Under the pieces are notes generated by a model that saw only the letters and a list, made by a program, of their open reading frames with translations, did no database searches and was not told where the DNA came from. Of a DNA stretch of 64,000 bases, positions 41,675-52,373 are shown piece after piece (position 1 is the stretch's first letter; each line of letters starts with the position of its first letter). Origin of the DNA: Acestrorhynchus altus (taxonomy: Eukaryota; Chordata; Actinopteri; Characiformes; Acestrorhynchidae). Both the position numbers and the translations under genes were made by a program. The stretch spans positions 9,817,716 through 9,881,715 of the forward strand of contig CM067507.1 of NCBI GenBank assembly GCA_034509495.1, given 5' to 3'.

Positions 41675-44600
41675 TCAGTCATCAGGAAAAACCTTAAGTG
41701 ACGCAATGTATAACAAAAGTGGATTCCATTTACAGTAGAATGCGGCCGTGTCACCTTTTGTTGTAAATTTGATCTTTTCCAATTTTAAAAAGTAAATCAC
41801 ATCCCGAAACCAAGAAGAAATTGATGGAGGAGTTGGGGACTTCCATAGCAAAAGAATACGTCGCCTAGCTAGTAAAGACATGAAAGCCAAGACCCCATGT
41901 TGAAGTGTGGACAGCCCAGAGATATTTTTAGAAAAACCAAATATAGCCACGAGCGGATTCTGGGGAATATTAGCACCGAATATTTTAGACACTGTATTGA
42001 AAAATTCAGTCCAGAATCTGCTGAGGGAGGAACAAAAAAAATACATATGGCTCAGGTTGCAGGGGGAAGCACCACACCGATCGCATTCATCACTGATATT
42101 TGGATGGAATTTTGCTAAGTGAGACTTTGAACGATGAACTCTGTGAATGACCTTAAACTGTATTAACTGAAGTTTAGCACATGGTGCACTGGAACGTATG
42201 ATGCCCGTAGCCTCGTCCCACCATTGTTCAGAAAACGTAGTACCAAGTTCCCTCTCCCAACCCTTTCTATATGTGTCCAATGTGTGTCCATCAGTACTCA
42301 ATAGATGAGTATAGATCTTTGAGATCACAGATTTCTGAGATAAATCAATGACCAAAAGATCATCACACAATGTCTTGGCGGGAAGTGAGATGAAGCCTGG
42401 AAAAAGCGAGGATACACAGTGTCGAACCTGAAAATAACGAAACATATGTTTCCTCGACAAGCCAAAATCTGAAACTAACTGCTGAAAACTGCAAAAAGTG
42501 CCAGCTTTGTAAAGATCTTGGAAAGAACATATACCTCTGTCTCGCCACATATTAAAAGCTGTATCAGTCAGAGCTGGCGGGAACAGATGGTTATTTAGCA
42601 GGGGCATAGCTGGAGAGGGTAACTTTAAATTAAAATAACATCGAAATTGGGCCCAAATTCAAAGTGTGGAAAGAACCAGCGGGTTCTCTGTAAATTTGGC
42701 AATCTTTAATGGTAAGGGAGACGTAAGCAATGCAAGCAGTGAGGACGAAGAACAGGATCTCGATTCCAATCTGCACCAGAGCAGTTCGGGTGAATGTTGC
42801 CAGTAAAGAATTTTGTGTATGTGTGCCGACCAGTAATAAAACCTAAAATTGGGAAGGGCCAGGCCTCCATCAGACCCAAATCTTTGAAGAACAGAATATC
42901 TTACTCTGGGAACTTTACCATTCCAAATAAATGTACAAATGAGTTGATCTAGCATTTTAAAAAAGTGTTTGGGTAAGAAAAGAGGGATTGTTTGAAATAA
43001 AAAGAGAAACCTGGGCAGCACATTCATTTTTACAATGTTAATTTTACCAATAAGCGATAGTGGTAGTGACTTCCAACTCTGCAAATCGTGCTTAAGTTTA
43101 TTAATTAATGGAGTGAAATTGGCATGAAAAAGGGATGGTACAGTATGTGAGACCTGGATCCCTAAATAGCTGAAACCGTTAAGGGCGAATTTAAATGGGA
43201 TTGTAGATTGATCAAGAGAGATTGCTAGCGAGTTCACCGGGAAGCACTCACTTTTCTGCAGGTTCACTTTAAAACCTGAAAATGAGCCAAATGTTCTTAA
43301 AAGTGTTAGAACTGGAGGAAGGGAGGTCAATGGGTCACCCACATACAACAAAAGATCATCAGCGTAAAGAGATATTTTCAACTCCAAACCGGCCCGAAAA
43401 ATACCTTGAAAAGTTGGGAGAGATTTCAATGCAATGGACAGGGGTTCCATAACCAGGGCAAAAATTAAGGGAGACAAGGGACACCCTTGTCTGGTCCCTC
43501 GCAATATTGGAAAATACTCAGAGCGGTCATCGTTGGTAATTACACTGGCTCGGGGAGAAGTGTATAACAATTTAATCCAGGATATGAATTTCCCCCCAAA
43601 ACCAAATCTGCGTAAAACCTCAAAAATATAATTCCACTCAACCCAATCAAATGCCTTCTCAGCATCCAATGAAATGACAAGTTCCGGGATGGAAGGAGAA
43701 TGTTTGGCATAGATCACATTGAATAAAGTTTGAATGTTAGAAAACAAGTGGCGTCCCCTAATAAAACCATTTTGATCCTGAGAGATAATGTTCGGGAGAA
43801 CTTTTTCCAAACGCTGAGCCAGTACTTTTGCCAGGATTTTAACATCTGCGTTCAGAAGAGATAAAGGCCTATAAGAAGTGCAGAGGACAGGATCCTTCTC
43901 CTTTTTTAAAAGAAGACAAATAAAGGCTTCAGTTAGAGTGGGGGGTAGTAAACCAGTTGTAAGTGATTCGTTAAATACTGATAAAAGCAGAGGAGCCAGC
44001 TTTTCTCTAAATTTCTTAAAGAATTCAACCGGAAACCCATCAGGTCCTGGAGCCTTGTTGGACTGCATACTGTTAATAGAGGCCACAAGTTCCTGTAAAC
44101 CCAATGGAGATTCAAGCACAGTTGCATCAGTAGGGCTAATGGAAGGAAAATCAAGCCCATCCAGAAAGGTGGACATCTCATTTTCATCCGATGGTGACTC
44201 AGAGCGATATAGATTCATATAGAAGGATTTTAAGATATCATTAATGGATGACGGATTGAAATGCAGGGTTCCATTAGAATCTACAATTTGGGGGATTAAC
44301 CGAGATGCTGCTTTCTGCTTTAACTGATGAGCTAAGAGTCTGGATGGCCTATCACCATGTTCATAATAGTTACTACGTGTTTTCAGCAGCAATTTTTCAG
44401 CATCAGTAGTGGTGATAAGGTCTATTTCCATTTGCAAATCTGAACGTTGTTTTAGCAAATTGGGAGATGGATTGGTCGAATTAAGCCTATCCAGGTCAGA
44501 TATCTCCTGAGTTAATTTTTGTAGCTTAAGTCTACGAACTCGGTTAGAGTGTGATGTATAAGAGATAATCTGGCCACGTAGGTAGGCTTTAAGGGATTCC

Positions 44601-45490
44601 CAGAGGAGTGAAGCGGAGGTGTGTTCGTTTGAATTCCAGGTGACAAAATCCTCGATAGAGGACAAAATAAACGCATTCAATTTCTCATCTGATAACAACA
44701 ATGAATTGAATCTCCAGGGTGGGAAAACAGAGGATCGGGCCGAAAAATTAACATCTACAGTAAGAGGAGCATGATCCGAAATAATTATTGGGTGATAATT
44801 GGAAGCGGTTACGTTAGAGATAAGGGAGCTATCCAAAAACCAATAATCAATACGAGAGTAGGTTGAGTGCGGATGAGAATAGAAAGAGAATTCCTTAGCC
44901 CTGGGGTTAAGGAACCTCCAGGGGTCCACAATACCATATTTGGATATAAACTCGTGGAAGGTCTGTGACATAGAGGATCGAGGTACTGCAGTGGGATCCG
45001 ACCTATCCAACGCTGGGTCTATAGTACAATTTAGATCTCCTCCTAATATCAAGGAATTGGAATGCAAAGAGGGAATGGAACTGAATAATTTGTGTGTAAA
45101 ATCTGGATCGTCAAAATTAGGGGCATAAATATTAACCAACAGCACAGGAACATTAAACAAAGTGCCTCGAACAATTAGATATCTGCCGTTAACATCTGCA
45201 ATAATTTCATCTGATTTGAAGTGAATGCCCTTTTTGATTAGAATGGCTACACCTCTTGATCTAGAATTAAAATTTGAATGAAAAACCTCACCTATCCAGT
45301 GCACTCCCAACTTCAAATGATCACCAGTCTTAAGATGAGTCTCCTGAAGAAAAATAACCTCTGATTCCAAACGCTTTAAGTGTGAAAAGATTTTTGAACG
45401 TTTAGTTGGATTATTCATACCCTTTACATTCCAACTCAAAAATCTAACGGAGGTGCCACGGCTCACATTACTCCTGTAAGAGTTAGCCAC
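41675..45490 (-). pseudogene. L1 ORF2: endonuclease and reverse transcriptase, one in-frame stop
   Basis: The frame is about 1,271 residues with a single TGA at 42,661-42,659 (after ...NPLVLSTL; reading resumes IWAQFRC in the same frame). The AP endonuclease covers about 1-240: SWNVKG, FLQETH, GGDLNCTIDP, SDHAPLTVD. The RT covers about 480-760: KAPGPDGFPVEFFK, YRPLSLLNADVKILAKVLA, GFIRGRHLFSN, SLDAEKAFDWVEW, GTRQGCPLSPLIFAL and the catalytic SLYADDLLLY (43,354-43,366). A C-terminal zinc-knuckle-like CDRCGASPCNLSHMYFFC is present. The product would nick DNA and reverse transcribe element RNA. The first codon is GTG, preceded by TAA, with no upstream ATG. Confidence 0.92.
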
Positions 45491-45996
45491 TTAAGATGAG
45501 GTAGGGTAACAAATAGTAAAATACAACCTTGACTGACTGAATGGGAAAGAAAAAGGGGAAAGGGTTTAAAACACACACAAACAGGGACACCCACATATAC
45601 ACACATTCACACACACAAACTGTCCTCTGAAAGAAAACACGAGGACAGACGTTATGGCTCGAAACTGAGCCAAATTCACAAAGACCATTCTCCCGATAAC
45701 GCAGCATGGTTTAAACCGGCAGAGCCCTCTGGAGGGCCAACCTTCAACTTAGCAGAACTCGTGTATTTATATGAACTAGGAAAAATAAAACGCAGTCAAA
45801 CAAACAAAACGGAGAAAAAAAAACCCGTACACATAGAAAACACCTGTAATAACAACGTAAGAAAAGTTACAGAAATATAAACAGAACCCTTCTATATAAA
45901 CAGATCCAATCAAGTGAGTGACTGACTCTCACATTTATGATGGATTTTGTATTAAAAAAGCAGTGCAAAAACAGCGAACACCGTCTCACTGACAGA
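45491..45996 (-). other. L1 copy 1 inter-ORF spacer
   Basis: It carries CACACAC-rich sequence on plus near 45,570-45,625 and no coding. Copy 2 has lost most of it by deletion. Confidence 0.6.
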
Positions 45997-46488
45997 TCAC
46001 TTAACTAACCCGGCCACAAACACTCTGGCCTCCTCCGGAGATGTGAAGTCGTGATGTTTGCCTTGGTGAGTTATTCGAAGCCTGGCTGGATAGAACATAC
46101 CAAAGCGCACTCCCTCCAGTCTTTGAAACTCCTTAGTGAGATGAACCACTTTAGCCTGCAGTTCTACCACATCGTCTGTGCACGTGGACAGAGAGCGCTC
46201 CATGTCCGACACAGTAGTTTTTAAAGCGGCGCACTCAACTCGCACCGCTGTGATCTCCTGGATCAGTTCCGTTTTCAGATTCTGCAGTTCTGTTTTGAAA
46301 ACTGACCGAATCTCCGCTACCACAGCACTGGCGAGCTCTGTCTTCAGTGTAGACAGATCCACAGCCCCAAAAGGGACATCTGTTGTCTCACCGTGCTCAG
46401 GTGCGATAGAGGGCGGAGACTTGGCCTGCACAACAGGCCTGAGGAGAGATTGCGACGGTCCTGGTGTTTTACTTGATTTCGGAGGCAT
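45997..46488 (-). CDS. L1 ORF1 protein, short form lacking the RRM
   Basis: The ATG at 46,488 gives about 163 residues: an N-terminal SK/P-rich segment (MPPKSSKTPGPSQSLL), then a coiled coil (about 55-115, LKTELASAVVAEIRSVFKTE and so on). It then passes directly into the C-terminal domain (VRFGMFYPARLRITHQGK, FTSPEEARVFVAGLV). L1-type ORF1 proteins normally have an RNA-recognition motif between coiled coil and C-terminus, and none is readable here. The frame is open end to end. An upstream TTG-started extension is ignored. Confidence 0.7.
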   Translation of the reverse strand: MPPKSSKTPGPSQSLLRPVVQAKSPPSIAPEHGETTDVPFGAVDLSTLKTELASAVVAEIRSVFKTELQNLKTELIQEITAVRVECAALKTTVSDMERSLSTCTDDVVELQAKVVHLTKEFQRLEGVRFGMFYPARLRITHQGKHHDFTSPEEARVFVAGLVK

Positions 46489-46647
46489 TGTTTTAACAAA
46501 AAGTCCAATCAAACTTAAAACAACAAATAAAAGTACGAGTAAATAAACAATTCGACTGTAAACTGAGTTCTAGGATTTAAAATATAACTGCCACTCCTCG
46601 GAGCGCTCCGCAGACACGTCTACTCCATGCCAAACCGGAACCGGAAG

Positions 46648-46662
46648 TGTACACATAATTCT
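46648..46662. repeat. Right TSD of L1 copy 1
   Basis: TGTACACATAATTCT, identical to 41,359-41,373. Confidence 0.9.
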
Positions 46663-46869
46663 ATTTAGAAAATACTGGAAAAGAAATAAATAACTGGGTA
46701 TAATTGACAGCTCTGGTCTGGAATGTAACTTGGGAACCAGGACATGTGTGTTATGATCTGACCTAGACCAGGTCATAACACTCACCCAGAACAACATATA
46801 GGACCCAAACCAATCTGGCTTCAAACTGGCAACTCCGCACTGCAAGATCAGCTAAATTATCATCTGTCA

Positions 46870-47260
46870 TAATTCTCCTCGACCTCAGAGTGTTCTTACC
46901 AGGTCACATGGCAGGGAGCCACATCAGCTCCATTCAGACTCTCCACTGGTGTTCCACAAGGCTCAGTTCTTGGTCTTCTTCTCTCCCTACACTCACTCTC
47001 TTGGCAAAGTAATATCTATCAGGTCTGCTATGCTGATGACAATCAACTCATCCTCTCTTTCCCACCTTCTGACTCCCAGGTCTCATCTTGCATCTCAGCT
47101 TGCCTCTCTGATTTCTCATCAGGGATGGCAGTCCATCACCTCAAACTCAAATCCCAGCAAAACTGAACTTCTATTCATTCCAGAAACCACTGTTAACCAC
47201 TCACCCTGATATTGCCATTTCCCTTGAGAATTCAAACATAGCCGTACTATCGAGAAGGAT
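46870..47260 (+). pseudogene. L2-like LINE RT fragment
   Basis: On plus, in shifted frames: RLSTGVPQGSVLGLLL-type sequence near 46,935-46,985, YTHSLGKVIS, CYADDNQLILSFPPSD around 47,030, and NSNPSKTELLFIPETT. The YADD catalytic box is recognisable. It ends abruptly near 47,260 where L1 sequence begins. Confidence 0.7.
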
Positions 47261-47289
47261 GATTTATCTTCTTGGTTAATAACACACTT

Positions 47290-48960
47290 GCACACTTGCA
47301 TTATTATCAGACTATGCCCCTATATCTCTCCAATTATCAACAGAAATTAAACCTCAACCCAAGCCCAGATGGAGATTCAATACATCTCTACTCAAAAATC
47401 CAGATTTCACCACATACTTTGAAGAAGAATGGACATCATTTCTGGAACTTAACAACAACCCAGACATTACAGCTAGAACACTTTGGGAAACAGCAAAAGC
47501 AGTCTTAAGAGGAAAAATATCATACTCCACAAAAAAGAAGAAACGGTAAGAAAACATTTCTTAGAACAAGAGGTGAAGAGACTGGAGACCCTGGCCTCAC
47601 AAATGCCCACAAAAACAAATAATAAAGAATAACTTAAAATATGAGCTTAATTACCTTATCAACAAAAAAACACAACATACACTTCTTAAACTCCATCAAC
47701 ATTTTGAATTTGGCAATAAAACAGGTAAGCTATTAGCAAATCAACTGAAACAACAAACTGAAAAATCTAACATCACTGCAGTAGAAAACACTCATGAAAA
47801 CATAACGCAAGATCATATCGCAATTAATGAAATATTTAGGAATTACTTTTCTAATCTATACACCCCAGACCATACCACTACAACCACCCAAGCTGACACA
47901 TTTCTAAGGAGTGTCGGAGGCTAACTATGGCCTAGGTTACATGAGCACTGTTCACATAAATGATCAGTCCACCTTTGCTCTTCCCGCAGGCATTAGTGTC
48001 CCTGTTGGCTCTCAAGACAGTGAAGCCCCACAGATCCACATTAGCATACAGTACGAGCTGGGTTAGCCATATCGCTGTAAACATTAACAAGCTGCTCTTG
48101 CAGTAAATCTGCTGGTTGTTGAGGGCACACAGCTTGTCAATCTTGTCAGCTCTGCCCCACACCTGGGCTGGTTTTGCTCTCTGAACTCAGCAATAAATGC
48201 ATTCCATTGGAAAGGTAAAAAACCCCAGATCAAATTAACTATCTTTCAAAAACCAAAACAATACAGTGGACTGGATGCCCCAATTTTTTACCATTATTTT
48301 CTTACTCATCAGTTACAGTACATTTTGTCATTGGACCAACAATTCAAACTCTGCTTGGCTAGATATAGGAAAAACCATCTGCAAAGTCCTGATCACCCAA
48401 GACATGATCCTTATAGATAAATCAATTAGAACCCATGAATACTTCAAATATAATACAATACATACTACTCTCTCCGCCTGGTGGAAAGCACATGAAATCC
48501 TCAACCTCCAACTCACCCCGTGTAAATCCACCCATATATGGCACAACCCCATGTTGAAAATTAACAATAAACCTAACATCTTTACAACATGGAAAAGGAG
48601 AGTCTACCTACCACCCAACTGCCAATTTCAATACCTGCAGCTTAAAGAGATTTTTACAAAAGTAACTGATTCACAATTTCCTTGAACCGATCTCACCTTT
48701 TCTACTGAAATTCACTTAAACCCAAGAAACTACTCTCCCAAATCTATAAGCTTTCTCACATCATGAGAGAACCATTTCAGTACCAATAGACAAATGGAGT
48801 TCAGACCTTGAAACTAAAACTGAAAATAACTGGCAAACAATTTGTAACAACACATTCACAATGTCACCCATTTCTAACATTACAAGCAAGTTAATTCAAT
48901 ATAAAATATTACAAAGAACACATATCACTACCCATAAAATGCACCTCACCGCACCAACAC
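47290..48960 (+). pseudogene. Older L1/Tx1-like ORF2 remnants
   Basis: First part (about 47,300-47,910): LSDYAPISLQLSTEI-like endonuclease end, PRWRFNTSLLKNPDFTTYFE, TLWETAKAVLRGKIISYSTK, then HFEFGNKTGKLLANQLKQQT. Second part (about 48,190-48,940): FYHYFLTHQLQYILSHWTNN-like sequence, SAWLDIGK, LSAWWKAHEILN and IWHNPMLKINNKPN, the ORF2 C-terminal region. The RT core is missing and a LINE endonuclease fragment lies between. It is a different L1 lineage from copies 1 and 2. It ends where the Tc1-like element begins. Confidence 0.7.
47915..48175 (-). pseudogene. LINE endonuclease fragment (Rex1/CR1-like) nested in L1
   Basis: Minus frame: DKIDKLCALNNQQIYCKSSL, then NVDLWGFTVLRANRDTNACG and KSKGGLIIYVNSAH. 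This is the conserved L.GF...RADR....GK.RGGG...YVN block of CR1/Rex1 endonucleases. It interrupts the plus-strand L1 remnant. Confidence 0.7.
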
Positions 48961-48962
48961 TG

Positions 48963-50037
48963 ACCAAAAATATTGGAACAGTGAGGACAATCCCATTATT
49001 TTTTACAGTAGACTGAAAACCTTTGGATTTGACATCAACAGATGAATATGAGAAAAATGATCAACTTTACAGCTTTTATTTCCAGATATTTACTTCTGGG
49101 TCTGACTTACAGTTGAGAAGATAGCACCTACTGTCTGAACCCACTGATAACCCACTGAGTAAAAGTACTGGAAAAGATAAACTTCAAATAGATTAATGTG
49201 AACAAGACTGAATATTTAGTTGAAAATCATTTGCTTGGGATCATGAGCAGATTCTTTCTCTAAAGTATAGCTTTTCCATCAGATTGATAAAGGTTACTCT
49301 TGTCTCATCAGTCCATAAATGTTCTAAGGCTCATCTCTGAACTTCTTGGCAATTTCCAGGTGGGCCTCTGTGTTCTTTGTTAATGGAGCAGTCTTCTTTG
49401 AACAGTTGATTTTAAGACCTTCACTCTTGTTGTTGCTGATGTCACAGTGGTTTTCAGGTCTTTCTTTACAGCACCTACAAAGTTCCTGTCATCAACTGCT
49501 GTTATTTTCCTTGGTCTACCTGTTTGACATCTGTTATTTACTCCATCAGTGAAGACTTTCTTCTTCAGGATGTTCCAGGTTGCACTCGTGATGGTCAATA
49601 TTAGAGCAATGGCTCTGATTGATTTTCCATTTTCTATCAGCTTCACAGCTGCTGGTTCTTTACCCAAAGGCAGCTCTCTGCTTTTCATGTTGGTTACTCC
49701 TATGTAACTATGAATGCACAGTCTGCATAGGCAATACCCAAATCTGAAACTGAGCCAGACATTTATTCATATTTATTGTTAGAATAATCAATGAAACAGG
49801 ACATACCTAGGAAACAAAACACACCTGTAAGTCACATGTTCTAGTACTTTTGCTCACAAGAAAAATTGGTGTGTTCAGACAAAAGGTGCTTCTTCTGAAC
49901 TCTGTATCAGATCCACATGTAAATACCTGGAAATAAAAGCTGAAATATCTTTTACTGTCAAGCCCAAATGTTTTCAGTCTACTGTAAAAACGAAGTGATT
50001 GGCCTCACTGTCCCAATACTTTTGGAGGGCATTGTAT
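48963..50037 (-). mobile_element. Tc1-like element with truncated transposase
   Basis: Inverted repeats of about 100 bp: TATTGGAACAGTGAGG and TTTTTTACAGTAGACTGAAA at the left (48,970-49,020) match the reverse of CCTCACTGTCCCAATAC and TTTTCAGTCTACTGTAAAAA at the right (49,969-50,018). Internal sequence includes only an N-terminal transposase part (49,688-49,380), so it cannot move on its own. Confidence 0.75.
49380..49688 (-). pseudogene. Tc1-like transposase DNA-binding region
   Basis: The ATG at 49,688 gives 102 residues: MKSRELPLGKEPAAVKLIEN, then GKSIRAIALILTI (a degenerate helix-turn-helix), TGRPRKITAVDDRNFV (GRPR motif, AT-hook-like) and STVQRRLL at the end. This equals the N-terminal paired-like DNA-binding domain only. 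The DDE/D domain is absent. The frame is open to the stop, but the element lacks the remaining 200 or more residues. Confidence 0.75.
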
Positions 50038-50348
50038 CTATTTATCTGTTTGGATATTTCTCCTTCAAACCTGTCATGCACATCATTGTTGTTCAGTGTT
50101 CTTCTGAGTGTGGACTTATGATCATTAACATTAGCCAATGTGGAAAAAAGTCAATTGGTTGCTTAGAAGTTCCAGTTGGCACCGTTGTAAGCTACAAACT
50201 ATTACATTTGCATACTTCATAACTCAGGGCATAGTTTGACCAAGGATCTGAACCACTGCTTTAGTGGGCAGGAATCCATTCACTGTAGACTCTTTAATTA
50301 AAACAAAGTGAATAGCACAATTGGTGCCAGCGAGCAGTAACTTCAAAT
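50038..50348. other. Intergenic sequence
   Basis: No gene or repeat boundary recognised. Confidence 0.35.
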
Positions 50349-50353
50349 ACTAT

Positions 50354-50827
50354 TGTAACGGTATTTACATTGGTCTCTGTTTGTGTGTTCGAGTTTGCTC
50401 TTTTGCACCCCCTGGTGGTGGACTGTGGGGGGGGGCGCAATTGTTTTGTGGTTTGTATTTTCACCTGAGCCTGTTTAACAGACACACATGCTATGCGCAG
50501 GCTGCAGTAGCCGGTTAGCTCCACACTTGGAAAGGTTGCAATGGATTGTGAAGGAGGGAGAAAGAAGGTGGAGAAGAGGAGACTGTTAGGGATTGTTTAG
50601 CCCCTCCTGGATGTCAGTTCACGACGTCTGTGTACTTTAAATATTTATTTTCTTTATTAATGTCTTTGTTAATGTGACATGCAGGAGTGAATTTTCATAT
50701 GTTGTTTTTCTGTTGGGTTTTTTTGTGTGTCGTGAGCAGTTCTCACGGGTTGTCAAGGTTTGTCAAGGCCAGAATAAACCCTGTATTACTCTACATTGTG
50801 CACTCGTTAATCTGTGAGGGTGCTACA
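50354..50827 (+). mobile_element. Solo LTR (474 bp)
   Basis: It starts TGTAACGGTA and ends GGTGCTACA. It is flanked by ACTAT on both sides (50,349-50,353 and 50,828-50,832), a perfect 5-bp TSD. It contains an AGAATAAACCC polyadenylation signal near 50,772 and a CACCCCCTGGTGG-type GC-rich segment with a G9 run near 50,430. No coding. Confidence 0.8.
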
Positions 50828-50924
50828 ACTATCTTTTCAATTCATTTTAGATTCCATCTAGATAAAGAATTTGTGACTATTTTTTATTTTGGTTATAATG
50901 TGAAAGGTACATGTTGTCAAAAGT

Positions 50925-51095
50925 TTTGATATCGCTGGTAGTGGCCCTGAACTGCTCCAGTAGGCTCCAGGAAGAGCAGCTCCAGGTTGGGAAAGGTCTC
51001 CAGGCAGAAAATAAGAACTGCACTGACCCCATCCGTGTGAAGCAGATGTAGCAATCAGGCCTGTATGTCACATTCATCACAAGCCAATCCACATT
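50925..51095 (-). other. Unassigned GC-richer segment, possible exon
   Basis: On minus a short open frame follows CATACAG near 51,058 and reads VSAVLIFCLETFPNLELLFL and then EPTGAVQ up to a stop near 50,926. It is more protein-like than the surrounding DNA, but no family is recognised and splice phase with the exon at 52,061 does not fit. It lies between a solo LTR and a MITE, so it could also be repeat debris. Confidence 0.2.
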
Positions 51096-51332
51096 TACCA
51101 GAACAGAGATGTGTATGTGTAAGACAGCCCCTTTTAGGCATCAATGTGACAATGACAGACATTGGGTGCAGATGAAACAGATAATGACCTACTAATGGAG
51201 ATTAGGTTCTCAGAAACCCTTAACCAGTGCAGTACTATTTTATTCTGTTCTAGTTCATGCACATTATGATAACACTACAGATTCCTATTACTTTGCTTTG
51301 ATACAATGACAAGCTACATTCACATGAAAAAG

Positions 51333-51908
51333 TCAGCTCCACTGACCATATAGTTACAGACTGTAGTTCATCTGTTTCACTGCAGACTTTATTCTCCTCC
51401 TTTGACATGGTGGTGGTGTGTTAATGTGTGATGCACTGGTACAAGTGGATTGGACACAGCAGTGCTGATGGAGTATTTAAACACTGTGTCCACTCACTGA
51501 ACACTCTATCAGACACTCCTACTGAGTATCTCCACCTTGTAGATGTAAAGTCAGAGACAGAAGCACATCTGTTTCTGCAGTTTGTGTTGGTCATCCAGCA
51601 CTGCTGTGTCCGATCCACTCATACCAGCAACACACACTAACACACCACCACCATGTCAGTGTGACTGCAGTGCTGAGAATGACCCACCACCCACATAATA
51701 ACTGCTCTGTGGTGGTCCTGTGTGGTCCTGATCATTGAAGATCAGAGTGAAAGGAGGAGAATAAAGTCTGTGGAGAAACAGATGAACTACAGTCTGGAAT
51801 TATAGAACTACAAAGTGCTACTGTATGAACTGAGGAGCTGATAGGATGGACAGAAAGAGTAGAAACAAAAAGGTGATCAAAATGTAATGGCTGATTGGTT
51901 TATATTGC
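51333..51908. mobile_element. Large palindromic MITE (fish type)
   Basis: Outer inverted arms: GACTGTAGTTCATCTGTTTC and GACTTTATTCTCCTCCTTT on the left (51,359-51,405) match the reverse of AAAGGAGGAGAATAAAGTC and GAAACAGATGAACTACAGTC on the right. An inner inverted pair, GGACACAGCAGTGCTGATGG / CCAGCACTGCTGTGTCC, lies within (about 51,453 and 51,596). The right end reads TAATGGCTGATTGGT. The unit is non-coding. Confidence 0.8.
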
Positions 51909-52060
51909 TTTAGGAGTAGCCAGCTACTGTACATTTCAGCATTTGTCCACTCTGGCTCAGGATGGACTTGTCAGTAAGATAACGAGATACGTGAGGCAAA
52001 ACATTAAAATCATCACAGGGCTTCAGGCCCAGGGCTGTGAAACACCAGGTTCCCGTTTAC

Positions 52061-52373
52061 CTTTTGGCATTTTCTGCAGCAGTTTAAACACAGGACTCCT
52101 CTGGATTTGAGGCTTTGCTCTGAAGAAGTGCATAGCAGGAGGGAATTCTGGAGCCACCATTTCCTGCTCCTTCCGTTTATGCAAGTGGGAATCAAGTAGC
52201 TGTTCAGCTGCAGTGAGCTCCACTCTGCCCCCTACCTGCTGAGAGGCTTCCTGCTGCAGCAGCAACTCTCTCTGGTGAGGGTCTGGTATAGTTTGGCTGT
52301 CTTTCACAGTGGTGAACATCAGTATGGTCATCAGTGCTGCTGTACTGCATATCACAGGATGGAACTTCTTCAT
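52061..52373 (-). CDS. Candidate first exon of a secreted peptide precursor, family unknown
   Basis: The ATG at 52,373 starts MKKFHPVICSTAALMTILMF, a classical signal peptide (Lys-Lys, then a hydrophobic core to about residue 22). After it come Gln/Glu-rich residues, a possible dibasic site (HLHKRKEQE, about 62-70), then APEFPPAMHFFRAKP and IQRSPVFKLLQKMPK. There are no cysteines after the signal peptide. The frame runs into a good splice donor, CAAAAG|GTAAAC (exon end 52,061). Without splicing it stops 12 codons later. Neuropeptide or hormone precursors look like this, but I do not recognise a family and no second exon is confirmed. Confidence 0.35.

Larger units (their letters stand above)
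41374..46647 (-). mobile_element. L1/Tx1-superfamily retrotransposon, copy 1, full length or nearly so
   Basis: The element is 5,274 bp on minus. It begins CTTCCGGTTCCGGTTTGG at 46,647 and ends in a poly(A) (T-run at 41,374) after a 3' UTR. A perfect 15-bp TSD flanks it. It carries ORF1 (46,488-45,997), a ~500-bp spacer with CA-rich sequence, and ORF2 (45,490-41,675) interrupted by one stop. Copy 2 (58,559-62,803) is the same family. It is probably a recent insertion; the 3' UTR (41,390-41,670) is A/T-rich. Confidence 0.92.

Noticed and set aside
43434..44222. Plus-strand ORFs inside L1 copy 1
   Set aside because: They are antisense shadows of ORF2, which has conserved domains along its whole length.
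50925..51095. Second exon for the candidate peptide gene
   Set aside because: Acceptor is weak and the reading frame that looks protein-like does not match the phase of the 52,061 donor; kept only as an unassigned segment.
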